Shown here piece by piece: positions 44,300-56,676 of a stretch of DNA of 64,000 bases. Each line of letters opens with the position of its first letter. Position 1 is the first letter of the stretch. This stretch comes from Cryptomeria japonica (lineage: Eukaryota; Streptophyta; Pinopsida; Cupressales; Cupressaceae). The notes beneath the pieces are model-generated. The model searched no databases. It had not been told where the DNA came from and saw only the letters and a list, made by a program, of their open reading frames with translations. A program made the translations under genes and the position numbers. Location of the stretch: NCBI RefSeq assembly GCF_030272615.1, contig NC_081407.1:315298456-315362455 (forward strand), read 5' to 3'.

Positions 44300-45480
44300 G
44301 TGCATGATATTCATTGGATCATCCAAAGGATCGCCTTCAGGAGTAGCTAATTGATAAGCTCCTGATCCATATTTTGCTATGATTACATATGGTCCAAGCC
44401 AATTAGGATCGAACTTGCCTTTCTTTTCTCTTTCTTGTAGATTTTTCTGATTCTCCATGAGGAAAAGATCACCAATCTAGAATTCTCGGGTTTTGACCTT
44501 TTTATGATAACTCATGCATAGACAATTTTGATATACTCGAAGATGATTCAAGGCCTTAAGGCGCCTTTCATCTAACAATTCTAGCTCTTGTGAGCGGGCA
44601 ATTCTAGCTCTTGTGAGCGGGCAATTCTAGCTCTTGTGAGCGGGCAATTCTAGTAAGATATTTTGCAGTGATACCCTTAGAGAGGGGATCTTGATCTCAA
44701 GGGGAAGGATGTCTTCGGAACCAAATACTAGGGAATAAGGAGTGGCACCTGGGGGGGTGCGGATGGAGGTGTGGTAGGCCCACAAAGCAGGAGTGAGTTG
44801 GAGGTGCCAGTCACGACCAACTTCATTGACTATCTTTTTGAGGATTTTTATTAGGGTTTTATTGGAAGCCTTAGGTTGGCCATTGCCTTGGGGGTAATAT
44901 GGAGTGGAAAAGCGATGTTGGATGTTGAATTTTTGGCAGAGTTCTTTGACATCCTAGTTTTTAAATTATCTGCCATTATCTGTGATGATAACTTTTGGGA
45001 TACCATAGCAACAGATTAGGTAGTTAAGGATGAATTTGGATATTTTCTTGCCAGTGGTAAAAGTAAGAGGGATAGCCTCTACCCACTTCGTGAAATACTC
45101 GGTGGCAGTGATAATGAATTTATGTTTGTTGGAAGATGGAGGGTAAATTTTCCCAATGAGATCGAGCCCCCACTATGAGAAGGGCCATGGTGTAATAAAT
45201 GGCTACAATTCTTATGACGGTGCATGAATCTTGTCGCCATGTTGCAGGCAAGGGATGCATTTCTTCATAAAGTTATATGCATCTACTTCCATTTTAGGCC
45301 AATAGTATCCTGTTCTCAAAAAAAATTTAGCCAATGTGAGCCCACTTGAGTGTGCCCCACAGATGCCCTCGTGTACTTCGCGTAGTGCCCATTTCGCTTC
45401 TTGTTTATCTAAACACCTTAGGAGGGAACCATCAAAATGCCTTCTGAATAGGGTGTCTCCAAGAATGGTGTAACGAGCAC
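44300..45480 (-). pseudogene. Tat-type integrase region
   Basis: On the minus strand: GDTLFRRHFDGSLLRCLD, then an HHCC zinc-binding region (REVHEGICGAHSSGLTLAK, GYYWPKM, KKCIPCLQHG). The core reads TATEYFTKWVEAIPL (Glu where the first catalytic Asp of DYFTKW is normal), YGIPKVIITDNG and STPYYPQGNGQ. TAA and TAG interrupt the core just after ITDNG. Near the 3' end a 23-bp unit (CTAGCTCTTGTGAGCGGGCAATT) is repeated three times (44581-44649). Function in the family: insertion of the cDNA. This copy is dead. Confidence 0.8.
44581..44649. repeat. 23-bp tandem repeat, three copies
   Basis: CTAGCTCTTGTGAGCG starts at 44581, 44604 and 44627; a CTAG at 44650 begins a truncated fourth unit. It lies in the distal integrase frame; 23 is not a multiple of three, so the expansion shifts the frame. 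Confidence 0.95.
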
Positions 45481-47606
45481 ATCAGCGAATGAATGTTTGT
45501 TGTTGGGTTTTGCTGAGATGTGGGGGAATGGTGTTGTCTTTGAGGAAAGAAAAGGTTTCTTGATACCAAGGGGACTCGGGACCAATGAGAACACACACCA
45601 TTTTAGACTCTAGTAGGTCATATGCCGGTATAAACAATTTCTCAACCAAGAACTTGCACTTCTGACTATGTGCTGGCATTTGAAGGAGGGAGCTAATGGT
45701 GGCCATTGCATTTGTATCCCTGTTGTTTATTTGTGGGATTTGATCAAACTTGATTGCCATGAAATGTTGCTTAAGATCTTCAACCATGGTATGGTAGGGA
45801 AGGAGTTTATCATCTTTTGTCTAGTACTCATCATTGACTTGTTTTATGACGAGCTAAGAATCGCCATAGACTTGTAACTCCTTTATTTTCCAGTGGATAA
45901 CCAAGCGCAAACATGTGATGAGAGCCTCGTATTCTGCTATGTTGTTGGTACATGCAAAGGCTATCTTGTATGATTTTAGGATTCCATCTCCTTGAGGTGT
46001 GACCAATAATATTCCTACCCTTGATCCATTTTGGGTGCAAGAGCCATCAAAGTACAATTGCCATGTGGAGGATGTGGTAACAGTCATAATGAACTCATCT
46101 GGTAATTCCATGAGAAGAGGATGGTCACCTGGAAGTGGAGCTTCAACCAACTGATATGCAATGACTTTTCCCTTGATTGCCTTTCTATCCACGTATTCAA
46201 TGTCAAACTCACTTAAGAGCATGACCCATTTAGCGGTTCTGTTAGTGAGAGCAGCTTTTGACAAGAGATATTTAAATGGATCAATTTTAGCAATTAGTTT
46301 TGTTTTGTTGTTTAGCATACAGTGTCAGAGTTTCTGTGTGCTAAACACCAATGCCAAAAATGCTCTTTCAATGGGGGTATAATTGAGTTCATACCCTACC
46401 AGTGTTCGACTAATATATTAAATGGCATGTTCCTTTCCTTGATCATTTGTCTATGCCAATAATGCCCCCAATGTTATTGCAGTAGCACATATATACAAAA
46501 TAAGGGGTTTTCCAAGAGTAGGTGGCATCAGCACTAGAGGTGATTCTAGATATTCTTTTAGTTTCTCAAAGACCTTTTGGCATAAGCAGTCCCATTTGAA
46601 TTTCATGTCCTTACGTAGGAGGTGTGCAAATGGATGGCACTTATCTGCTAGTTGTGAAATAAAGCATCTAACAGATTGTAGTTTCCCCTGGAGACTACGT
46701 AGTTGTCTAAGATTTTTTGGTGGAGGCATTTCCATGATAGCTTTTACTTTTGCTGGAATGACCTCAATGCCTTTGTGGGAAACAATTAATTCTAATAATT
46801 TTCTCCATGTGACTCTAAACACACACTTTTTGGGATTTAGGCATAGTTTGTATTTTTCTAATCTTTTAAAGATTTGCTTTAGAATGGGAATGTGTTCTTG
46901 CCTTGTCTTAGATTTGCCTAGCAGATCATCCACATAGTCCTCCATAATTTTGTGTAAGAGGTCATGAAAAATTATTGTCATGGCACGTTGATATGTAGCT
47001 CCCACATTTTTGAGACCAAAAGGCATGACTTGATAACAAAAGGTACCCCATGGTGTTGTGAATGCAGTTTATGCTAATCCTCCTTTGCAATCCTGATTTG
47101 GTTGTATCCAGAAAATCCATCCATAAGCAACAACATCGCATGTCCTGTTGTAAGTCTACAATCATATCCATATTGGGGAGCAGGAAATCATCTATAGCAC
47201 AAGCTTTATTTAGATCTCATAAATCTGTGCAGATGCGGATGCCCCCTGTAGGTTTGCCGATAGGTACAATGTTGGAGACCCATTCAGCGTAGTCTATGGG
47301 TTTGATGAATTCTGCATCTAACATCTTTTGGAGTTTTGCCTTGACCAAGAGAGCAATATGTGAGTGCATTTTGCACAATTTTTGTTTTACAAGTTTTGCA
47401 TCTGAGCGGACAACAAGATTGTAAACCACCAAGGTAGGATCCAACCCTGGCATATTAGCATAGGACCATGCAAAATTGATTTTTACCTCTGTAAGGAAGT
47501 TGATAAAATCTTGTTTCTCTTTTTCCGTGAGGGACTTAGCAATGAGCACATTTTGTGGGATGACTTCGGTGCCCATGTTGATTCTATCTATTTCTTCTAT
47601 CAGCAA
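45481..47606 (-). pseudogene. Tat-type reverse transcriptase, RNase H and second RNase H
   Basis: RT starts near 47606 with FAWSYANMPGLDPTLVVYNL, then KLQKMLDAEFIKPIDYAEWV and IVPIGKPTGGIRICTDL. Next come MPFGLKNVGATYQRAM and MEDYVDDLLGKSK (YVDD, ~46935), then NPKKCVF and the connection region (RQLRSLQGKLQSVRCFI). A first RNase H remnant follows (PLILYICATAITLGALLA; then DPFKYLLSKAALTNRTAKWV). A second, distinct RNase H follows with LYFDGSCTQNGSRVGILLVT (~46060) and NNIAEYEALITCLRL (~45940), the hallmark of the Tat clade. One frameshift occurs near 47030-47215, with several TAG/TAA. Confidence 0.9.
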
Positions 47607-48119
47607 ATTCGATCTGTCCTATGGAAGGTAACCAATGGTAGGGAGGTCAAGTCCCTCATCGTCAAGTGCCTTTTCTAGGTTTTCACTTTTGGATACGCCC
47701 TTTGTTTTTATTTTTTGCTCATCCAAAGGTACCTCAGAGAGGTTTTCACCTAGGGAATCATGTTTTCTGCTTTGATTATCTTTTTTGTGGCTAAGGGCAT
47801 TGACCTGACTACCAAAGTATCCCTTTTCATATAGTTGAATGCCCTCGACTTTGTTATAGTTTTCTAGATTTCACATCGTTAAGAGAGTAATGAGAGCATT
47901 ATCATTGACACAGATGTCTAACATGGGTTTGTCTCATTGGCCCCAGTCTATGAGTTCAGGATGGACAAGATGTAGCTCGTGTGAGGTGGAAGGGGGTATG
48001 GGGGAAATGGTATTGACGTGAGTGTCAAAGAAGATATCATTTTCATATTCATAAGGCATTTTGTGGAACTCCTCTTCATCAGCGCTTTCGATATCCAAAG
48101 AAGGACTGGAAGGGGCACC

Positions 48120-51100
48120 AGCAATAGTAATCTTAGGCACCGGGGTGTACCCCAAGCCTTTGTTGTATTTGTAGGAGATAGGATTTATGGGTGCTTATCT
48201 TCCTTTCTCCTCTAGTCCCAGGCCATGTCCTTTGTAACCCATTTTTTCAACTATGACTGATGCTTTTGGATATTTTTGTTGGATCTTCATCCTCTTCCTG
48301 GTATAGCCATGAACAAACATTTTCTTTGAGGCTCTCCTCATCAAGTGGGACCCATTGCTAGAAGGTGGTGTTTTGGCATTGCATGACTAGTTTCGGGTCC
48401 TTTTTGAGCTCTTTCGATTTGCCAAATGACTTAGGAGAGAGAGTGAGGTTTCCTATTAATAAGATGTCCTCCAATTTGTATTCTCCACATCCATTGTCCA
48501 AGATCTTGATTTGATTATCTAGTTGGGATGAAGTGGAGGCAACATTTGATGTGTAAGATAGAGGCATTGGTGATGGTATATTTAGTGGGCAATGATACAA
48601 ATGCTTCCCCTCTAATAGTTTGCAATATTGAAAAGGTTGGGGATCACCTTTGACAGTGTCTCTTCCATTATAGGTAATTTTATGTATTGGTGATAGGTGG
48701 AGGGCACAGCCTGGAAGGCATGAATCCATGGCTACTCGAGGAGAATATTATAGGGGGGATCAAGATCTAGTACGTGGCAAGGGGTTTCAATTGTAATAGG
48801 TCCCACTTGAAGAGGTGAGGTGATCATGCCCTTCAAAACTCTCTCTACATCATCATATGATTTTATGGTGATCCTTCCCGATGTGTCTACCATGTCTTCA
48901 GAAAGTTCCAATTGTTTTATTAACTTGTATGTACATAGATTAAGTCTGGATCCACCGTCTATCAAAATACGTTTGACCTTGTGTTTTTGGATAAGGGCTT
49001 CAATGTGCAAAGGTTTGTTGTAATCTTCATCTGTAGGAGCATCTTTGGAGGTAAATACAAGGTGTTGTTGGGCAGCAAGGTTTCCAATGAGAGCTTGGAG
49101 TTAAGTAGCATTGATGTTATGAGGAACGCGGGACTCAAGGAGGGCTTGTTCCAAAATTTCTTTACACACATGGGAAGTCTTGAGAAGTTCTAGAATGGAA
49201 ATCTGTGCAGGGGTCTTCCCAAGTTGGTCCAGGAGGTCATATCGACGGGTGGAAGACATGGGTGGGGGGTTTGGTGGGGGAGGAACTCATTGGATGGTGA
49301 CTTTTCCTTGGCGTGTGGTTACATTACTGTCAATTTGGGGATGGGAGGTGGAGGCATGGCACCTTGAATGACTATCCTAGCAGGGTTTGGTCTGCTTTGG
49401 GGAGGGGGAGGATTAACTCCTTGGATAGTTATGACATTAACATGGTTGTCTATAGGCTCGATGTGACTCACTAAAGAGTCAAAGCCGGTTATGTGATTGG
49501 TGTAGTCATAACCCACTGTGTTAGATGATGAGCCTTTTCCTTTATCATGCTTTGAGAATGGTTCCTATTACATTTTAAATTTGTCATTGTTATTACTAGG
49601 TTTTGCATTTACTACTTCAATCTCACCCCTATCAATGAGATCTTGTATGTATATTTTGAGTTTCATGCACTTTCGTGTGTCATGTCTCTTGATACGATGA
49701 TACTCACAATACTCATTCTCATTATACCATCTAGGTTTGGGTTGATTGGGGTCAAACGAGTGAGTGATCGGAAAAAACACTGTGTCTGCTTGGACAAGTT
49801 TTTGAAACACCATTTCAATAGGCTCAACAAGAGGAGTGAAATCTCTTGGCGTCCTATTATTTGATCGGGGTGGTCATCCCTGGACTGAGACATTATTGTG
49901 AGGTTTTCAGGATTGATTTTGATTGTTTTGATTGTTGAATTGATGATTATTGGTGGTGGATTTTGGGGGAGCAGCCACGGTTTGGAGTCGCTTTGCATCA
50001 GTTACACCATTGTTGACCACATTTTTGTTTTTAGACCAGAATTTTGGCTTGTCGTTATGATAAGAGGAAGAACTTTGTGTCAATTTCTGGTAATGTTTCA
50101 AGATTCCTCCCTCCAACAAGACATGTTTGAGGGCAAGGCCCTTATCGGTCAATTTTTTGAATGATTTGATACATTGGGATGTCAAGGGTCTTGAAAGTTC
50201 AGGCACCAAGTTCTTTTGAAACAATTCAATTTGATGTTGTTCTGCAATGTCCCACTAGAATTTCTTGATAAGATGTCACCATCTTTGTAGGAAGTTGGCG
50301 AAAGTCTCTCCGGGCCTTTGCTTTGTATTACATAGGTCCATCATAGAAATGTCATTAGCCATTTTGTAAGCATAGTGGGCCACAAATTTCTCTACCAAGT
50401 TTGGAAAGGAGATAATGGAGCCTCATGGTAGAGATGAGAACCATGCCAGGGCATCTCTTGTGAGACTCTTGGGAAAGAGTCTGCAAAGATATAGGTCACT
50501 ATAGGAGACGTCTTTACATAAGATGTGTAATTACTGGACATGGTCGTGGGGGTCTCCTTTGCCCTCGTACTTGGTGAATTTAGGGATCTCAAATCCTAGA
50601 GGTTAAGGTGCAACTGATATAGATAAGTCGTAAGGACAAGGACAAAATTCCTCAAACAAGTAAGGTTTCCTCTTGTTAGTCCCTTCTTTCATGTCCTTGA
50701 TGATATTTTTCATGTCTTGAATTTCCTTGATGAGGTCTTGTTGTGGATTTTGATAATGATGAATTGTATTTGCCCCAAGAATTGGATGAGTCAAGGAAGG
50801 TGCACCACCACCAATTTATTGATATGATGAGGAGGCAGGAACGTGAGATGTGATGACCGATGTCGCAGGGATTTGAGTGATAGTTGGTTGTAGTCCACAA
50901 ACTGTTGTGATAGGATTGAGTACGGCTTGGATAAAATTTGCGACATTGTTGACAGGAAGGGAAGTTTGTGGAACAGAAATATGTGGTTGAATGGAAGGAG
51001 GTGGTATAGAAGCATGTGGGAGAATAGATGAGATCGGATTTGATAGTGGTATAGATGGTAAGGAGGAAGAAGGTGGGACAAAGACCACGGTGGGAGGTGT

Positions 51101-51520
51101 TGCAGATGGCATTGATTTAGCTTGGATGATTGGTGGGGCTACAATTGATTGAGTTTGAATAATAGGTACACCACTTTGTGAGGGAGCAAGGTCTCCTTGT
51201 GGTTGTTGGCCAAGGGTGGATTTATCAAATTCGGGTGGAATTTGAGCTCCATTTTCAAGGAGAGTCTTTAGAAATGTAGTAGGATTGTGTTGGATGAACT
51301 TTTCAATCATCTCTTGGTTATAAGAGTCTGCTAGAAAATTTTGCACTTCCGGGGAGAGTTCATCTTGGCTAACCATGTTAGGATTTTGGCTTTGATCTTG
51401 ATTGCTAGGTTGCCCACTTTGTGTAGGATCTTGTGTGGGATCTTCATATAGGACACTAATGTCTGGCATGACATATTGTTGTTCAGCCATCTTTTTCTTT
51501 TGGGATCGAGTTGTGACCAT
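48120..51520 (-). pseudogene. Tat-type gag and protease region
   Basis: Real ATG at 51520 (MVTTRSQKKKMAEQQYVM). A long Pro/Ser/Gln-rich N-terminus is followed by KFTKYEGKGDPHDHVQ and LTRDALAWFSSLP (~50440), typical of the retrotransposon gag domain, then RPGETFANFLQRW. A Cys/His stretch CEYHRIKRHDTRKC (~49700) stands where zinc-binding is expected. Protease: KVKRILIDGGSRLNLCTYKL (~48970; the expected catalytic Asp is in IDGGS). The gag frame is open apart from stops such as those near 50816, 50603 and 50520; the frame changes before the protease and again downstream. The linker to RT (47607-48120) is poorly readable. Confidence 0.8.
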
Positions 51521-53863
51521 ACACGAATAATCTTAGAAAAGCTTGGAGGAGGAAATTTTTGATGAAAAGACTTAGCAAGATGTTTGTGGAATTTTGGATT
51601 TTATGTTTGATGACAAGGGATTTTATTGATTGGTGGGGTTCTTGGATTAGAGCCTGGATTTGATACCTTAGTCCTTGGATGAGGATTTTAGGTAGTGGAT
51701 GAAACCACAAGCAAGGTAATGACCAAGTTGGGTAGAATTTAGACCTTGGAATGATGATTAAAAAGCCTCTCTTCCACCAAGGGTTGACTAATGACCCTAA
51801 GCAAAGTAAAGGCATGAGTTAAGAGTCTTGATCGACTCAAAAAGGATTAGGCAAAAGGTACTTGGAGAGGATTCTTCTTCAAGCATGAGAGTCAATTGAT
51901 TAATGATGAGGTCTAAATGAAACTTCACAAGGCATGTAACCTTAACGTGAGGTTGAATTGGATTAGAGGATGATTGGATTTGGATTTTGATTAATTGATT
52001 TGATAGTGGTGGGAGATTGATTGAGGAGGTGTGATAGTGATGACTTAGAAGAAACTTGATGAATAGGTTGTTCTTGGCATGAACATGACTCAAAAGAGGA
52101 TCGATTTGAATGGCAAGTTGTATGAAGGGACATGACCACCCTGATTTTGAAGATAGTTGGTGTTTTCAAGGATGAATCTAAACCTTGATGGAGAGCATGT
52201 ACTCTTAGTTTTCTCACTTGGGCTTATGAGACATGGGATGGATGGAGTTTGGACGCAATTTTGGACTTTGTGGGGTAAGGACTTGGATAATTGTTTGTCT
52301 TGACAAGTGTTTTTGCAAAGTGTTTGGGATTAGTGATGTGTCTTTAGTCTACTCTCAGCAAGTATGTACCAAATAAAGCAAACACAATGATCAAATACAT
52401 ATTATCTCAAAGACACTCATGCTCATACACAACATTCTTAAGGCTAGCAAGGACAATAGTCATTGGATCCCAATTGGTTTCCTAGCTACGCCTACCCAAA
52501 GAGGACACTTAGGTGCTTGAACCCATTGGCTCCCCTCCATGACACTCACTTCTCCAGGGCAACTAAGCATCAATTCCCATGAAAAATCCTCATGGCGAGT
52601 TTTGTGTCTCTACTAAGGGTCGTAAAAATATGGGTAGCTTCGGAGGTCCAAACTCCTGCACCAATGACTAGAAGATTTTTGGCCACTATGAACAAGGTCT
52701 TTAGTAAGGCTTCCCATTAGGAGCTACCCTTTGCAGTTGTGCAAGCGCAATTGAGGCCTATATCCCAATGAAGCACCAAGAACTTAGTAGTCACACAAGC
52801 ATGATTGAGATCTATAGGATCCTACTAAGCACTCAATGTGAGAGTCAACTCTCACATAGCCTCAACCATTGGCTCTTTCATAGTCAATGGCCTATTTATT
52901 ATAGTGAGTTGGGAACTCTAGGTCTGGGTGTACTCACTTGGGTCATTCCCCTCTTACCTTCTCAAAGAGCAAGTTAGGAGGGCAGATCCGCTAGAGGTAA
53001 ACATGCAATCAAACAAGAAAAGGTTGGAGGGTCTGGATTTCTGATCGTCTAGCTAGACGAGAGCATACTCTCCTACTTTTATGCTTTTCTTAAAACACGT
53101 AAAACAATGATTCATTCCCTTTTAATTAACATCTAGGTGCCTAACTTAAAAAAAATGCACAATGTTTGGTTGAATCTACTAGGTAACCTACAAAAAATGG
53201 GATTAGTAGTTTTTTATTTATTTTTGAGTCTTGGACGGTCGAATTAAATTGCAAAAATAAAAAGATTGAAATTAGTCCTAACTATACTACACATACAGTG
53301 CATGCGCTGAAGTGCAGTCAACCGCACTGAAATGCCTACGCAGGCACCGAAACACTTACGTACGTGCTGAACTAAATAAAACCAGTAAACAAAAATGACA
53401 GAAAACATACGACAGAGAAGGGTTTTATACCTATCTATCGCGTTGATTAGAAATGCTCGCACTGAAACGCCCGCGCTTGCGCTAAAACCTAAAAAAAGAA
53501 ACCTAGCAGATGAGTGAACAAAAATTTTGAAAATTTAAATTCAAATACTAGAGCGGGAATTGTATGAAAGAACTAGTGCTAAAATGCCTGGGCTCGCGCC
53601 AAAACGTCTGCGTACGCGGTAAACAAATAGATAGATAGCAAAAAATTTAAATTTTAAACGGTGAGCAAGAAAATTTAAAATATGTCAGAGCGATCGCACT
53701 GGTACGCTAGCGCTCGCGCTAATGCGCTTGTGCTCACACCGAAGTAGGTTTTTTGTCATGCTAAACCCAAGTCACTCGCGCTGATTTGCAGTCTCTCGTG
53801 CTGTTCCAGAACCTACATCTCACAACTCACAAAAACTCACAAAACATTAGTTCTTAGGGACAT
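51521..53863 (-). other. Leader of the Tat-type element, no gene
   Basis: Between the primer site and the gag ATG. Minus-strand frames here are short and Ser/His/Pro-rich without a domain. The part nearest the primer site (53270-53810) is rich in GCGC words. A long leader of this kind is usual for Tat-type elements. Confidence 0.5.
53270..53810 (-). repeat. GCGC-rich degenerate motif cluster in the leader
   Basis: About fifteen copies of a loose motif such as GCGCT(T/C)GCGCTAAAACG, CGCACTGAAACGC, GCGCACTGG or CGCTCGCGCTAATGCGC, spaced 15-50 bp in otherwise AT-rich DNA. Related words (CAGTGCGAGCGC, TTGGCGCGAGTGC, GCGCTCACGC-like) occur at 40085-40400 in the intron of the antisense ORF. Confidence 0.6.
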
Positions 53864-53883
53864 GGGTCCCACCGGGCATGCCA
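53864..53883 (-). other. Primer binding site of the Tat-type element
   Basis: TGGCATGCCCGGTGGGACCC, 3 bp inside the end of the 5' LTR on the minus strand. I do not assign the tRNA. Confidence 0.65.
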
Positions 53884-53886
53884 AAA

Positions 53887-55145
53887 TGAAGAGGGGAAAA
53901 TGAAGAAAGGTGGATTGGATTTGTTAATATACAAATCAAACACTAAAAACATAAGAAGATGAAGCATAAACCAAATCACCTAAAAAACATGAAGACAATG
54001 CTTATACCTTGCTATTTTACCTTCTCCTTCGGATGAAGTGAAGGCACCCTTGGATGATGCTCCACTTGATGTGGATGGCTCTACAATGTTGTGCACAAAT
54101 GAGGTGGATCTTGAGGAATGATGGGGATGAGATGATTAAGTGTGGATGAGATATGATTTTGACATGGTAAGGTTGCTAAGATGATTTTCCTAGGCTCAAA
54201 AAGGCAGCATAAGATTACTAAGCTTGGAGATGATGAATGAAGGGATGGAGTTCTCAATTTATAGGAAGAGGAGAGGAAAAATGGATGGCTAGGATGGATT
54301 AAAGATGAAGGGCTGAAATTTCTTGTGAGCTCACACAAGGCCCAAGAGAGGGTGTGGAGACCAAGAGATGTGTCTTAAAGGCATTTCTTGTCTCCACACT
54401 CCTCAAGGTGCATTGGGAATACTTCTCAATGTGTCTTGAGAAGAGAAAGGTGCATTGGGAAGACTTCCCAATGTGCCTTGAGAAGAGAAAGGGATGTGAC
54501 ATTCCTTGAAGGATGGGGAGGAGGAATTTAAAATTCTCCAAAAAGGGATGGTTATGGGGATTGGAGGAATAAGAAGGAATTAAAAATTCCTTGGGAGAGG
54601 GGATGCCTAGAGGAATGTGAGATTTTGAAAATCTCACATTCACCTAGGAAAAGAGCATTTAAAGCTAGTGGTTGGATGGAAGGGACAAGGAGTTGACTTT
54701 GTGGCTAATCATGATGATTAGCCACTAGCAACTCATTAGGAGGGGAATTAGAGGAAAGATTAGGTGGGATAGGATTTGTAGGAGGATTTGACTAGGAGAG
54801 AGAATGAGTGGAGGGAATAAAAAATAAGAATAATAAGGTTAAGTGAGTTTAGGGAGTTTCTAGAAGATTTCATTAGGTTAATGATGAATTAGGAAGATGA
54901 TTTGGAAGAATCATGTGGGTTAACTAATTAATTGAAATTAATTAGCTAAGAGGAAGATTTGTGAGGATTTAATTTTTAGAAGAATAAAGAAAGGGATTGA
55001 TTTATTAAATAAATCAATCACATACTATATTGACAATATTAATTATATTTAATTAATAATGGGGAGAATTTGAAATAACATAATTAATTAATTAATTATG
55101 TGAGGAATTAAAAATAATTAAAATAATTATTTTTAATTGTCTATA
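53887..55145 (-). repeat. 5' LTR of the Tat-type element
   Basis: 1,259 bp. Homologous along its length to 38302-39583, with scattered substitutions and small indels. The 12-bp inverted repeat is kept at 54701-54725 and the 42-bp tandem pair near 54410-54490. The TG start on the minus strand is mutated (TATAGACAA against TGTAGACAC). Confidence 0.95.
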
Positions 55146-56676
55146 GTTTTCGGATTACCAAATATTCCTTCGGATGGCTCCCTAGGTGCATCAAGTAGAG
55201 CTTTTGCATATGTTTCCAGAATAGGTAGGTCTACCTCATAACCCATCTCAATAACCCAAATAGTTCTAGGGCTTACTACTTCCATCCAAGTCTCATCTCT
55301 CTTAATGACAAAACAGATTTGCTTGTCATACTTATCGACTATGCTCTGCGGTAATCTCTATCTTGCTCTCATCTTAGTTTGAAATGTTTTGAAGTAATAT
55401 GCAATGTTCTTATCACAATTAGTGCCCATACTGGTGAAAGCTTCCTGTATTTTTTTTCCTACCGGGATGCCATAAACAAAATCCTTGTGACCTATGTCGG
55501 GTATCTCTTTGGTAAAGTACAACATCAAGCATACTAGAAGGTTCCCAAAACTGAAAGTACCTTTCTTATCTCCCTTAATCTTCTTCAAATTCTCATTCAG
55601 TTCATCCTTAAGCCATTCACAAACATCTATCTTAGTATTATTGTTCACCATCTCATATGCTCTATGAATACAAAGGCTAGAAACCGAATTTAGTCTATTG
55701 GCATGTATTGCTTTATATCCAAGTACCATACTAATATATCTTATATCTTACATTTGTATCCTTGACATCATTGACTCTAAGTGACCTGCTATCAGCTATG
55801 GCTCCAGTTAACTCCATAACTCCCTTGTTAGGTATTTTCTTGGTTTTATCAAACCTACTACTGGTTGAAGGTAAACCAGTGACTACCTTAATTGGTTCCT
55901 TGGTTATCTTGCAAACAGATTCTAACCATATGAACTCTCCATGGAATCTGCTTAATACAAGTCATACAACTTCCTTTGGAAATTCAGGAATGCTTAGAAT
56001 TTATACAAAACCTAAGTCTTCCACAATCTTATGTTCAGGTTTAATTGGACCTTGTTCATAGGTAATAACCTCATTAAATATTTTCTTCAAATCCTTAGTC
56101 CCTAGGTTTTCTATGTTGCAATGTATGTAGATTCTAGGGTCTTCAGCAAATGCTACACCCTTCAAAATTTTGAAAAAGCTCCAACATAATCATCCTACTT
56201 TGCAATCTCGAGGATAATCTTAAACACGGGTCTAGGGTGTTTGACATTTTCAACAATGATAGGTTCTGCAATAAACTTAGGAACAGAAGATGAGGTTGCC
56301 ATTATGATAAATACCTCTTAACTAAAGTTCTCTGTATGCCTCAAAATCACTTCGCAACTCTGCCTTAGAATGCCCTAGCTCAGTTTTGCGCTCTCTGATT
56401 GTTTGAATGCTTGGTGAGTCAAAATGAGGGATTTTTGGTGCTTTATAGCCAAAAAGGTTCTTTAAAACCACATTAAATGCTCGTCGGTTAAGTGAAAACT
56501 TAACACATTTGTCGGTAAAGAAGAAATGTATCTTCTCACCATCAACCAAGGGTAGAATGCATGATTTTCAACTTGCTGCAATACCCCCTAAGGATTATTC
56601 CTCAATTGGATGAAGAATCTCCTACCAGTGGAGGGTTACTCTATTCTACCAATGCAGAGATAGATTCATCAACTTT

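Larger units (their letters stand above)
38302..55145 (-). mobile_element. Ty3/gypsy Tat-type retrotransposon with antisense extra ORF
   Basis: LTRs at 38302-39583 and 53887-55145 flank ~14.3 kb. The flanks are GTTTC (38297-38301) and GTTTT (55146-55150), a 5-bp duplication with one mismatch. On the minus strand a primer site TGGCATGCCCGGTGGGACCC (53883-53864) follows the 5' LTR, and an A/G-rich tract (39584-39599) precedes the 3' LTR. Gene order gag, protease, RT, RNase H, second RNase H, integrase; then, in antisense, a plant mobile domain ORF. The second RNase H and the extra ORF are marks of the Tat lineage. It inserted in the second ORF of the outer element. Many stops make it inactive. 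Confidence 0.93.
36037..56302 (-). pseudogene. Second ORF of the outer element, ~1,140 codons, unknown
   Basis: Begins at ATG 56302 (MATSSSVPKFIAEPIIVENV), runs to 55151, is interrupted by the gypsy insertion, and resumes at 38301, ending near 36037. Joining across the insertion gives a continuous frame through IFGNPKTIASNLSM. There is about one frameshift near 55735. Stops elsewhere (for example 37267, 36961, 36442, all in one frame) are single substitutions. Features: a conserved-looking N-terminal half (LCIHRAYEMVNNNTKIDVCE, FGNLLVCLMLYFTKEIPDIG), a Lys/Pro-rich basic middle (RKRKTPSVPSPSPKKTRTLR, ~38060), acidic low-complexity stretches (PAQEEQPKKPTKDKGTNSGQ), and a C-terminal coiled coil (EKEMEVFEDKLEKLEKEKAR, ~36400). 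No protease, RT or integrase motif. I do not recognise the family. Confidence 0.6.
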
